Positions 1 through 6,129 of a stretch of DNA of 9,121 nucleotides are shown here, piece by piece. The notes beneath the pieces are model-generated. The model searched no databases and had not been told where the DNA came from. It saw nothing but the letters and a program-made list of their open reading frames with translations. The DNA is taken from the NCBI GenBank assembly GCA_949841235.1, contig CATKZA010000043.1:1-9121 (forward strand), written 5' to 3'. The stretch's first letter is position 1. The number at the start of each line of letters is the position of its first letter. The position numbers were made by a program, and so were the translations under genes. The DNA comes from an uncultured Clostridiaceae bacterium (GTDB lineage Bacteria > Bacillota > Clostridia > Lachnospirales > Lachnospiraceae).

Positions 1-2
1 CA

Positions 3-74
3 GGATGTGATTGGGTAAAGAATCAATATAAATTTTATGAGTTTTGCAGAAAAGAGAGAATTATATTTGTGTAA
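3..74 (+). CDS. Possible C-terminal tail of an upstream gene (partial)
   Basis: A reading frame open from the left edge ends at a TAA at 72-74, exactly where the terminator stem begins. It would give about 23 residues with a protein-like mix of aromatic and charged residues (DWVKNQYKFYEFCRKER). A stop abutting a terminator fits the end of a rightward gene, but the piece is too short to identify or to prove coding. The first frame would instead give only five residues ending at 16-18. Confidence 0.3.
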   Translation, partial: GCDWVKNQYKFYEFCRKERIIFV

Positions 75-106
75 AAAAGGAAGTCTAGTCGATGGCTTCC
101 TTTTTT
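73..106. terminator. Bidirectional intrinsic terminator
   Basis: An 11-bp perfect stem (73-83 AAAAAAGGAAG with 96-106 CTTCCTTTTTT) encloses a 12-nt loop. The A-run on one arm and the T-run on the other give a U-tract in both directions, so it can end transcripts entering from the left and the leftward XRE transcript, whose stop is about 30 nt away. The stem has only four G-C pairs, so its strength is uncertain. Confidence 0.75.
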
Positions 107-136
107 AAATGTTGTTTTCATGTTGTCAGTGATAAA

Positions 137-433
137 TTAGCAGTTGCCATTTGTCGCTTCTCTCAAATCGTCAGCAATTTGCTGTATATGAAATATCTGT
201 GTGGAAGTCAAGCCTTCGGTATTGATAAATGGACCATTCAAATCCATTTCCAGCAGATAGTCTGCAGAGCAGGAGAAATACACGGCAATTTTTTTCAACA
301 ATTCAATAGAGGGCATAATATTATTATTTTCCCAGTTGCTTACCGTCTGTTTCGTGACGCTCAATTCGCAGGCAAGTTCTACCTGGCTGATTCGGTGGGT
401 TTGACGAAGTTTTTTGATCTGATCTCCAAACAT
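137..433 (-). CDS. XRE/Cro-CI family HTH transcriptional regulator
   Basis: This is a small DNA-binding protein of 98 residues, probably a dimeric repressor. Residues about 4-61 form a typical XRE helix-turn-helix: IKKLRQ, then ISQVELACELSVTKQTVSNWE as the HTH core, then PSIELLKKIAVYF and the closing SADYLLEMD. The remaining ~35 residues end in a predicted helix (STQIFHIQQIADDLREAT) that may serve dimerisation; there is no peptidase or ligand domain. The start at 433 is preferred over the in-frame ATG at 451 because an AAGGAGAG ribosome site (446-439) sits 5 nt before it. The gene is divergent from the kinase/phosphatase operon, whose promoter spacer contains a 14-bp palindrome, so it is a good candidate regulator of that operon and of itself. 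That link is an inference from position. The shared A+T-rich stretch may contain its own promoter. Confidence 0.9.
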   Translation of the reverse strand: MFGDQIKKLRQTHRISQVELACELSVTKQTVSNWENNNIMPSIELLKKIAVYFSCSADYLLEMDLNGPFINTEGLTSTQIFHIQQIADDLREATNGNC

Positions 434-438
434 ATTGA

Positions 439-446
439 CTCTCCTT
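439..446 (-). promoter_or_regulatory. Ribosome binding site of the XRE gene
   Basis: On the minus strand AAGGAGAG lies 5 nt before the ATG at 433. It decides the start: the upstream in-frame ATG at 451 lies just before this site and has no purine-rich sequence of its own at a suitable distance. Confidence 0.8.
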
Positions 447-559
447 TCCATAATATGACAGGTATAGGTTAAAATGTGCGGATTAGATATTTGTTGTACT
501 AGTCATGGAGTGAGCAACGACAGATGGGTTAAGTATTAGTTTAGTAAGAGAAAAGTATC

Positions 560-588
560 TTTACAAAATACTATAGTATTGGTATAAT
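560..588 (+). promoter_or_regulatory. Sigma-A type promoter of the kinase/phosphatase operon
   Basis: TTTACA (560-565, five of six consensus bases) and TATAAT (583-588, perfect) are separated by exactly 17 bp. TGG directly before the -10 box also gives an extended -10 element. Transcription should begin near 595. It points into the eight-gene operon, and no comparable promoter was noticed between the later genes. The strength of this promoter suggests it needs repression, consistent with the palindrome in its spacer. Confidence 0.85.
567..580. promoter_or_regulatory. Putative operator: 14-bp palindrome in the promoter spacer
   Basis: AATACTATAGTATT is a perfect inverted repeat lying between the -35 and -10 boxes, the classical place for a repressor to block RNA polymerase. 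The half-site AGTAT(T/C) also occurs at 532-537 and 554-559, at 22- and 21-bp intervals from the copy at 575-580, about two helical turns each. The adjacent XRE protein is the obvious candidate to bind here. The palindrome is seen directly; its binder is inferred. Confidence 0.6.
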
Positions 589-662
589 TGACTTTAAGCG
601 ACGCAAATATACATAAAGATATATTTTTAGTAACTATTCGCAACTGGGCGGCAGTCGAAGTA

Positions 663-698
663 TTTTTGGCCTGATTTACGCTAAAAACAAAATTTTTT
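663..698 (+). promoter_or_regulatory. Leader stem-loop followed by a U-tract (possible attenuator)
   Basis: In the long untranslated leader, TTTTTGGC (663-670) pairs with GCTAAAAA (680-687), eight pairs including one G-U, around a 9-nt loop. After five more bases there is a run of six T (693-698). The stem is rich in A-U pairs and the T-run is not directly adjacent, so any termination would be weak. No known riboswitch was recognised. Confidence 0.25.
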
Positions 699-754
699 GT
701 CGTTCACTATACATATGCAAATAAATGGAAAGGCATGGGCAGAGACGGCATATT

Positions 755-759
755 GGAGG
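755..759 (+). promoter_or_regulatory. Ribosome binding site of the first PP2C gene
   Basis: GGAGG followed by 6 nt precedes a GTG at 766. It rules against the in-frame upstream TTG (697) and ATG (715), neither of which has a convincing ribosome site, and places the start where PP2C domains normally begin. Confidence 0.8.
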
Positions 760-765
760 AAAGCA

Positions 766-1506
766 GTGAGATTATATACATTTGAGATTACATATGGGAT
801 GCTTAGCAAGACAGGAGAGAGGGCTGTTAATGAAGATCATCTGAGGGTTTGGAATCAAAACGGCAAAAATTACTATGTATTATGTGACGGATTAGGAGGC
901 CACGGAAATGGAGATGTGGCTTCAAGGTTTATAACGGATGCCATGCATGAAGGAATTTTTCGGCAAAATATGACAATGGAGGAGGGAATTGTCTTTGCTC
1001 AGAACCAGTTGCTGCGAAAGCAAGAAATAGAGGGAAAGCAAGATTCCATGAAAACCACGATGACGTGCTTGGAATTGGGATTGGAAAGAAGAAGGGCGAG
1101 GTTTGCCCATGTAGGAGATTCCCGAATTTATTGGTTTCACAAGGGCAGATTTAAAATGAGGAGCAGGGATCACAGCGTGCCGCAGATGCTGGTGGAAAGC
1201 GGTTCCATTTTGGAAAAGGATATCAGGCATCATCCCGACAGGAGCCGGTTGCTGCGAGTCATGGGAATGGAGTGGGATCGTCCCAAATATGAAGTGGTGG
1301 ATGATATTCCGCTGGTGAGGGGAAGTTCTTTTTTGCTATGCAGTGACGGATTTTGGGAACTCGTAGAAGAAAAAGAAATGTGCAAGCTGTTAAAGAGGGC
1401 AGAAAGCCCCGAAAAATGGCTGAACGATATGGAAGAGGTCGTGAGGAGGCGCGGGAAGGGCACTAATATGGATAATTATTCTGGGATAGCAGTCTTTGTC
1501 AGATGA
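766..1506 (+). CDS. PP2C-family protein phosphatase (module 1)
   Basis: This is a metal-dependent Ser/Thr protein phosphatase of 246 residues, a single soluble PP2C domain of the length usual for bacterial stand-alone enzymes. It would remove phosphates placed by the operon's kinases. Visible motifs in order are NED (22-24), CDGLGGHG (40-47, metal-binding aspartate and glycines), KTTM (96-99), GDSRIY (117-122), SRDHSV (133-138), CSDG (192-195, metal-binding aspartate 194) and DN (236-237, last metal ligand, in DNYSG where DNTS is more usual). All metal-binding aspartates are present, so it should be active. There is no signal peptide or membrane helix. The GTG start is set by GGAGG at 755-759. 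It is the first gene of the operon, and its stop lies 13 nt before the next start. A second, divergent PP2C lies at 5165. Confidence 0.95.
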   Translation: MRLYTFEITYGMLSKTGERAVNEDHLRVWNQNGKNYYVLCDGLGGHGNGDVASRFITDAMHEGIFRQNMTMEEGIVFAQNQLLRKQEIEGKQDSMKTTMTCLELGLERRRARFAHVGDSRIYWFHKGRFKMRSRDHSVPQMLVESGSILEKDIRHHPDRSRLLRVMGMEWDRPKYEVVDDIPLVRGSSFLLCSDGFWELVEEKEMCKLLKRAESPEKWLNDMEEVVRRRGKGTNMDNYSGIAVFVR

Positions 1507-1519
1507 AGGAGAGAAAGTC

Positions 1520-2212
1520 ATGGCAGTGAAATGCAAGAATGGGCATTGGTATGACCCCAATATGTATAGGAATTGTCCCCACTGCAAGAGGGCGGGAGAG
1601 CAGCTGCGTCTTACTCGGGGCGGTGATGCGGAGGAGGATGACCGAACGATTTCCATTGCGGAGGTGGATGTTTCCCTAGGGGAGCAGCTGGAGATGCTGG
1701 GGTCTATGGGAGGATTGGATGTTGCCGGGGAAATAGCGGCTGGAGATTCGAGGATGTTTGGAAATCCGAGTGTATTTGGCGACGGTCTAATGTCGGGATT
1801 GGCAGAAGGGAATAGGGCAGAGGCGGAAGATGACCGCACGATTTCTTTTGGTTATTTTGGCATGGGTGAGGACAGGCCGGTGACTGGCTGGCTGGTGTGT
1901 ACTGCCGGGGGTGCAAAGGGACGGGATTTCCGGTTACATGCAGGCAAGAATTTTGTGGGAAGAAGCCCTTCTATGGACGTGGTGCTGGCGGAGGATCATG
2001 GGGTATCTAGAAATAGGCATTGCGCCATAACATATGATCCGGTGGGAAATGAGTTTTATGTGGTACCGATGGGAGGCAATTTGGCTTATTTCAATGGGGA
2101 AATGCTAGAGAGCGTAAAGAAATTACGGTTGGGCGATAAGGTTCGGATAGGAAATACTTTGTTGGTTTTTGTTCCATATTGTCAGGAGGGAATCACATGG
2201 GAAGAAGAATGA
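1520..2212 (+). CDS. Zinc-ribbon FHA-domain protein (module 1)
   Basis: This cytoplasmic 230-residue protein is a likely phosphothreonine-reading adaptor. A short N-terminal zinc ribbon has ligands C5, H9, C19 and C22 (CKNGHWYD then CPHC). A low-complexity acidic and glycine-rich linker of about 90 residues follows, and then a C-terminal FHA domain (about 121-220) with GRS (147-149), SRNRH (163-167) and an NG (192-193), the positions that contact phosphothreonine in FHA domains. The linker carries the same hexapeptide, DDRTIS, twice (40-45 and 104-109), a plausible kinase site and FHA ligand. ATG 1520 is chosen because AAGGAGAG (1506-1513) lies 6 nt upstream; a TTG at 1496 would add eight residues. 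Its close paralogue is the gene at 6130; both end with a conserved C-x5-W and acidic tail. The 3' end overlaps the vWA-FHA gene by 16 nt. Confidence 0.92.
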   Translation: MAVKCKNGHWYDPNMYRNCPHCKRAGEQLRLTRGGDAEEDDRTISIAEVDVSLGEQLEMLGSMGGLDVAGEIAAGDSRMFGNPSVFGDGLMSGLAEGNRAEAEDDRTISFGYFGMGEDRPVTGWLVCTAGGAKGRDFRLHAGKNFVGRSPSMDVVLAEDHGVSRNRHCAITYDPVGNEFYVVPMGGNLAYFNGEMLESVKKLRLGDKVRIGNTLLVFVPYCQEGITWEEE

Positions 2213-3975
2213 AAAAAATACTAGGTCTGACGGCGATAGTGGCAGCCTTGTTGTCGGTGATGGGGGCAGAGTGCTTGGCGGCAAATATGACAATTTCTTA
2301 TAATTTGGAGCAGGCTCAGGGAGAGGCGCCAAGGGTGAAGGCTTATGTCAATGGGTCGAAAGCATCTGGAAAATTGAATTTGCAGGCAAGGGTGACGGGA
2401 ACCGATCTTCCTTCCGGGGTAACCTTGCGACAAGAGGGCATTCAGAAGTTTTCTGACAGCGGGGAGGGAATCCGCTATATAGTGCTTTTCGACAATTCCG
2501 CCTCTGTGGATGCGTCCCAATTTCAGAGGGCGAAAAAGGAATTGCTAAAGATGCGCCAATCCATGCGGAGTAAAGATCGGATGGAACTCTATACGGTCGG
2601 TTCCCGCCATGCCCGGGGGGAGAAGAAGAAGATCATATCCTCCGTGGGAAAAAAATATTTGTCCCAGGATAAGGTGCGACTTAGGAAGATTGCACGCACG
2701 GGCAAAAAGACAGTGCTGTATCGCTCCCTTACCCAGATTCTGGATTCCGTGGATAATGGGCAACAGAGGACGGTGGTGCTTTTGATTACCGATGGGGAGG
2801 ATGACAGCCAGGGGAAGAATAACAGGACATACGAGGTGAATCCGGCAGTAAGAGATAGCAAGGTGCCGATTTATGGAATCTTATTAAAGAATGTGAGCAA
2901 GAAGCCAGACCGGGTGAAGATGGCAAATACCAGAAAGAATATCTTGAATGAACAGATAGGCAGGGGCTATTTTGAGGAATGCAATTCGGCAAAAAGCGTA
3001 TCTTCCGGTTTTTCTATATTAAAAAAGATATGGATGAAGGACACTTATGTGGTTTCCTTTCGGGAGGAACATAACAGCAATAAGACTACTGCCAAGGCGG
3101 CTTTGTCTTTAAGAGGGAATGGAGTGGAGATGTCGTTGAAGGCGGGGAAGTTTTCCTACAGCGAGGTAGGGGAGCCTGACAGTCAACCCCCGGTGATATC
3201 GGACATAAAAAAGACTGGCGGCAAGTCGATCCAATTCCGTCTGCGGGATGCAGAATGCAGCGTGGTATGCGGAGGGGAGGATGTTAGAAACTACACGGTA
3301 AAATCTAAGGATAACAAGGTGTGGAAGATTGCGAAGGTAAGTCGGAAAAATACGATGGATGATACTTACGAGATGGTATTTGAGGATGCCTTGTATTCGG
3401 GAAAATATACGATGGAGTGTACGGGCATTACGGATGATTCCCAGGAAAGAAATGAAATAAAAGAGAAGGCATCTTTCACGTTCAAGGGACTGAATGAGAA
3501 GAAGGAGCAGATGAAGGATACGGTGAAATCCTATTGGTGGATACTTCTCTTCGTCATCGTGCTGGCAATCGGCATCCTATTGGTGGTAATTGCAAAGAAG
3601 CGGCCAGCAAAGATCGTGGAGGTGGAATCAGGTTCCCTTCACAAGGCAGATTCCAAAACGATTCGCCTCACGATTACGGATCGGACCGGGGCGATTAGGG
3701 ACGTGGATTGGACCGTGGAGGGAAGCATTTTTGTGGGCCGTTCTGATATCTGCAATATTTATTTCGATGATGATCGGCTCTCGAAACAGCATTTTGCCAT
3801 AGAGGCGACAAAGATGGCATGCTATATCGATGATTTGGAGAGCACCAATGGAACCTTTGTAAACGGTGTCAAATTGGCCAGTCGAAGGATGCTGCTGGAT
3901 GGGGATGAAATTACTGCAGGCCGGGAGAAGTTTCAGTTTCATCTGGTGGACGATGGAGGTGATTGTCAGGCATGA
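2197..3975 (+). CDS. Secreted/membrane vWA-domain protein with cytoplasmic FHA domain
   Basis: This 592-residue single-pass membrane protein probably senses or binds something outside the cell and relays it to FHA-bound partners inside. It has a signal peptide (basic start, hydrophobic 9-22, likely cleavage after AECLA near 28), then a von Willebrand factor A domain (about 92-280) with an intact MIDAS metal site, DNSAS (99-103) and ITDGEDD (197-203). A beta-rich Ig-like segment follows (about 330-432), then one membrane helix (about 447-466) with basic residues after it, and a canonical C-terminal FHA domain with GRS (514-516), SKQH (529-532) and STNGTFVNG (549-557). Topology places vWA outside and FHA inside. 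ATG 2197 is set by AGGAGG (2184-2189); the start lies inside the previous gene, and the stop overlaps the kinase start as ATGA. The cytoplasmic vWA of TerY-type triads lacks this design. The ligand is unknown. Confidence 0.92.
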   Translation: MGRRMKKILGLTAIVAALLSVMGAECLAANMTISYNLEQAQGEAPRVKAYVNGSKASGKLNLQARVTGTDLPSGVTLRQEGIQKFSDSGEGIRYIVLFDNSASVDASQFQRAKKELLKMRQSMRSKDRMELYTVGSRHARGEKKKIISSVGKKYLSQDKVRLRKIARTGKKTVLYRSLTQILDSVDNGQQRTVVLLITDGEDDSQGKNNRTYEVNPAVRDSKVPIYGILLKNVSKKPDRVKMANTRKNILNEQIGRGYFEECNSAKSVSSGFSILKKIWMKDTYVVSFREEHNSNKTTAKAALSLRGNGVEMSLKAGKFSYSEVGEPDSQPPVISDIKKTGGKSIQFRLRDAECSVVCGGEDVRNYTVKSKDNKVWKIAKVSRKNTMDDTYEMVFEDALYSGKYTMECTGITDDSQERNEIKEKASFTFKGLNEKKEQMKDTVKSYWWILLFVIVLAIGILLVVIAKKRPAKIVEVESGSLHKADSKTIRLTITDRTGAIRDVDWTVEGSIFVGRSDICNIYFDDDRLSKQHFAIEATKMACYIDDLESTNGTFVNGVKLASRRMLLDGDEITAGREKFQFHLVDDGGDCQA

Positions 3976-5165
3976 GCAGGAACCCTAGGGCGCTGCCGGA
4001 AGGATGCGTGGTAGGGAAGCGATTCCGGGTAGGCAGAGTATTGGGGTCGGGGGGATTTGGCATCACTTACCTAGTGCAGGATAATGAGATTGGGGGCATT
4101 TATGCCATGAAGGAATATTTTCCCCAGGAGTGGGCTGTGCGCTGTATGGATCGAATCAACATCGAGCCGGTGGATGTCCATAAGTCATATCTGTACCGGC
4201 ATGGCTTGGAAGTGTTTGAGAATGAGGCGAATATTCTGCACAAGCTGCGGGATGACCAGGTGGTGGTGGACGTGCTTTGCGCCTTTCGGGAGAACCACAC
4301 GGCGTACTTTCTGATGGAGTATGTCAGAGGGATGAATCTGGCGCAGTATGCAAAACGCCATGCGTCCTTTTCGCAGGATGAGCTAAAGGCAATCGTCTGC
4401 CGGGTGGCTCATTCCCTTTCAAAAATCCATAGCAAGGGGCTTCTTCACCGAGATATCAGCCCGGATAATATTATGATAGGCGATTCCGGCGAAGTGAAGC
4501 TTATAGATTTTGGTGCCACGAGGCAGTATGTCATGAATGAGACGACAGAGATGTCGGTGCTGATTAAGCCGGGATTTGCCCCGATGGAGCAGTATTCCCG
4601 CACGGGAAGGCAGGGACCTTGGACGGATGTGTATGCTCTGGCGGCCACATATTATTATCTCCTGACGGGGAAGAAGCCTCTGTCCGCAGTGGACAGGAGT
4701 ACGGGAGGCCGGATGAAAAGGATTCGACAAATTGTTCCCGAAACGCAGGAGCAGGTTTGCAGGGCGATAGAGAAGGCACTGGCTCTGGACTATTCCCATC
4801 GAACCCAGTCCATGGAGGAGTTTTTGAAGGATTTGGAGGAGGATGGCGGGCGCGGAATGCCTCATATGCTGGTATGCAGTGGCGGGAAGCTTCACAAGTA
4901 CCGTTTTGGTGCAGGTCAGATTGTCCGAATCGGCAGGGCGGAAAATGAATGCGACATTCTTCTGGGGGAGAGCGATATCAGCCGTATTCACTGTCAGGTC
5001 AGTTATGATGAGCGGAGCGGCAGATTTCTTTTGGAGGACCATTCCCTGAATGGGACGTATACAGAGAGAGGGCCGGTGGGCAAGGGGCATTCTGCATGGC
5101 TTGTCCCGGGGGAGGCTTTCTATCTGGTGTCTCGCAAAAATAGGATTGTACTGGAGGTGAAATAG
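3972..5165 (+). CDS. Ser/Thr protein kinase with C-terminal FHA domain
   Basis: This soluble 397-residue Hanks-type kinase is fused to its own phosphothreonine reader. The kinase domain covers about 18-290: glycine loop GSGGFGITY (25-33), ATP lysine 47 in AMKEYFP, a helix-C glutamate probably at 85, catalytic loop HRDISPDN (159-166), DFG (179-181), and FAPMEQY (202-208) where APE normally stands. The catalytic-loop lysine (HRDxK) is replaced by serine, as in the second kinase. The activation segment is rich in Ser/Thr (NETTEMS). The FHA domain (about 300-397) has GR (321-322), SRIH (337-340) and LNG (359-361). No membrane helix is seen. ATG 3972 overlaps the previous stop as ATGA and follows GGAGGTGAT (3955-3963); a TTG at 3963 would add three residues and is not excluded. 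Cis-binding of its own phosphorylated loop by the FHA is possible but unproven. Confidence 0.93.
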   Translation: MSRNPRALPEGCVVGKRFRVGRVLGSGGFGITYLVQDNEIGGIYAMKEYFPQEWAVRCMDRINIEPVDVHKSYLYRHGLEVFENEANILHKLRDDQVVVDVLCAFRENHTAYFLMEYVRGMNLAQYAKRHASFSQDELKAIVCRVAHSLSKIHSKGLLHRDISPDNIMIGDSGEVKLIDFGATRQYVMNETTEMSVLIKPGFAPMEQYSRTGRQGPWTDVYALAATYYYLLTGKKPLSAVDRSTGGRMKRIRQIVPETQEQVCRAIEKALALDYSHRTQSMEEFLKDLEEDGGRGMPHMLVCSGGKLHKYRFGAGQIVRIGRAENECDILLGESDISRIHCQVSYDERSGRFLLEDHSLNGTYTERGPVGKGHSAWLVPGEAFYLVSRKNRIVLEVK

Positions 5166-6046
5166 TGTTTGGCAAGAAAAAGAGAGAGGCAGAGAGGGAG
5201 ACGATGCGGCTGCTGCAGCAGGACAGCAGAGTGGTGAGGAAGATTCCTGAGATCATTGCGGTGTGCGATTCTGCCGAAGGCAATAGGAAGTACCAGCAGG
5301 ATGAAGTATATGTTTCTCCGGGTGGGAAGCTGGCGGGAAACCACAAAACCTATACCTTGGCGGTGGTCTGCGATGGCATGGGAGGCATGGCGGATGGGGG
5401 GCTGGCAAGCCGAACGGCGATCAACATGCTGGTGCAGGGGTTCGAGAGGATGAAGGGGGAGCCGAATATCCACATCCCTACCTTCTTCAAAGAGGGAATC
5501 AAGGTGATGGATCGAAAGATTTATGAATTTCCCAAGAAGGATGGCAAAGGCTCCGGCACTACCATGGTGGCGGCGATTGTGGAGGATAACCGCCTGTACT
5601 GGGCATCCGTGGGGGATAGCCGCATTTATATCCTCCGGGGAAATGTTATGAAGCAGATTACCAGGGATCACAATTATGAGCTTCGACTCCAGGAGATGGT
5701 GAATCGGGGGCAGATGTCCCAAGAGGAGGCGCAGGCACAGCGGCAGAAGGAGGCGTTAATCAGCTTTCTGGGCATAGGGAATGTTCGGCTGATGGATGTA
5801 AGCGAACAGCCCTTCGAGCTGCAGTTCGGGGATGTGGTGTTGCTGTGCAGCGATGGCGTGACCAAGACGCTGGAGGACTATCAAATCAGGGATATTCTGG
5901 TAAATGATGCCAAGTCCATGGAAGAGAAGGCAAAGATACTGGTAGATGCTGCTATTCGGTATAATACTCATTCTCAAGACAATACCTCGGTAGCCATCTT
6001 GCAGTATGTCAATGCGGAAATTACAAGAAAACCAAAAAAGGTGTAA
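5165..6046 (+). CDS. PP2C-family protein phosphatase (module 2)
   Basis: This second Ser/Thr phosphatase has 293 residues and is a counterpart, not a close copy, of the enzyme at 766. A basic, helix-forming N-terminal extension of about 28 residues (KKKREAERE) precedes the PP2C domain and might bind a partner or membrane lipid. Motifs are RKYQQDE (41-47, with the metal aspartate at 46 and Gln where Asn is usual), CDGMGGM (69-75), GSGTTM (129-134), GDSRIY (150-155), TRDHNY (166-171), CSDGV (228-232, metal aspartate 230) and DNTSV (272-276). All expected metal ligands are present. The GTG start shares one base with the previous TAG and follows GGAGG (5153-5157) by 7 nt, so translation is likely coupled to that of the kinase. 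An 83-nt gap follows, the longest in the operon. Confidence 0.95.
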   Translation: MFGKKKREAERETMRLLQQDSRVVRKIPEIIAVCDSAEGNRKYQQDEVYVSPGGKLAGNHKTYTLAVVCDGMGGMADGGLASRTAINMLVQGFERMKGEPNIHIPTFFKEGIKVMDRKIYEFPKKDGKGSGTTMVAAIVEDNRLYWASVGDSRIYILRGNVMKQITRDHNYELRLQEMVNRGQMSQEEAQAQRQKEALISFLGIGNVRLMDVSEQPFELQFGDVVLLCSDGVTKTLEDYQIRDILVNDAKSMEEKAKILVDAAIRYNTHSQDNTSVAILQYVNAEITRKPKKV

Positions 6047-6057
6047 GCATGTTTGAC

Positions 6058-6113
6058 GCTTTGTGTCTGCGCACTGCTTGGCGCAAAGCTGCTTTATACA
6101 CAATTAGCAGTGC
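6058..6113 (+). promoter_or_regulatory. Two mutually exclusive RNA hairpins before the second zinc-ribbon FHA gene
   Basis: GCTTTGTG (6058-6065) can pair with CGCAAAGC (6082-6089), eight pairs with one G-U. The loop of that hairpin holds GCACTGCT (6071-6078), which is perfectly complementary to AGCAGTGC (6106-6113). The two helices interlock, so they either compete or form a pseudoknot. The last arm ends a few bases before the ribosome site (GAGG at 6120-6123). No T-run follows, so this is not a terminator. A role in setting translation of the downstream gene is an inference. Confidence 0.4.
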
Positions 6114-6129
6114 AGAAAAGAGGATTGAT

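Larger units (their letters stand above)
434..765. other. Non-coding divergent regulatory region
   Basis: This 332-nt gap separates the leftward XRE gene from the rightward operon and is visibly richer in A+T than the genes to its right. It contains the operon promoter (560-588), the palindrome (567-580), further AGTAT half-sites at 532 and 554, and a leader of about 170 nt. A weak divergent promoter for the XRE gene may overlap: on the minus strand TTGTAA (566-561) is followed after 17 nt by TAAACT (543-538), each matching four of six consensus bases. No RNA gene or small coding gene was recognised. Confidence 0.6.

Noticed and set aside
92..472. Rightward open frame of 126 residues opposite the XRE gene
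   Set aside because: It starts inside the terminator loop, lacks a ribosome site, and is the antisense shadow of a clear HTH protein.
697..765. Upstream TTG or ATG start for the first phosphatase
   Set aside because: In frame, but without a ribosome site; GGAGG at 755-759 points to GTG 766, and the extra residues precede the normal start of a PP2C domain.
1496..3974. TTG starts at 1496, 2179 and 3963 for the next three genes
   Set aside because: Each is only a few codons upstream of an ATG that has a well-spaced AGGAGG-type site (1520, 2197, 3972); the TTG codons lie before or within those sites.
2197..5165. Classification as a TerY-P tellurium-resistance triad (vWA, PP2C, kinase)
   Set aside because: The gene types agree, but this vWA protein has a signal peptide, membrane helix and FHA domain, and no Ter protein is present in the window.
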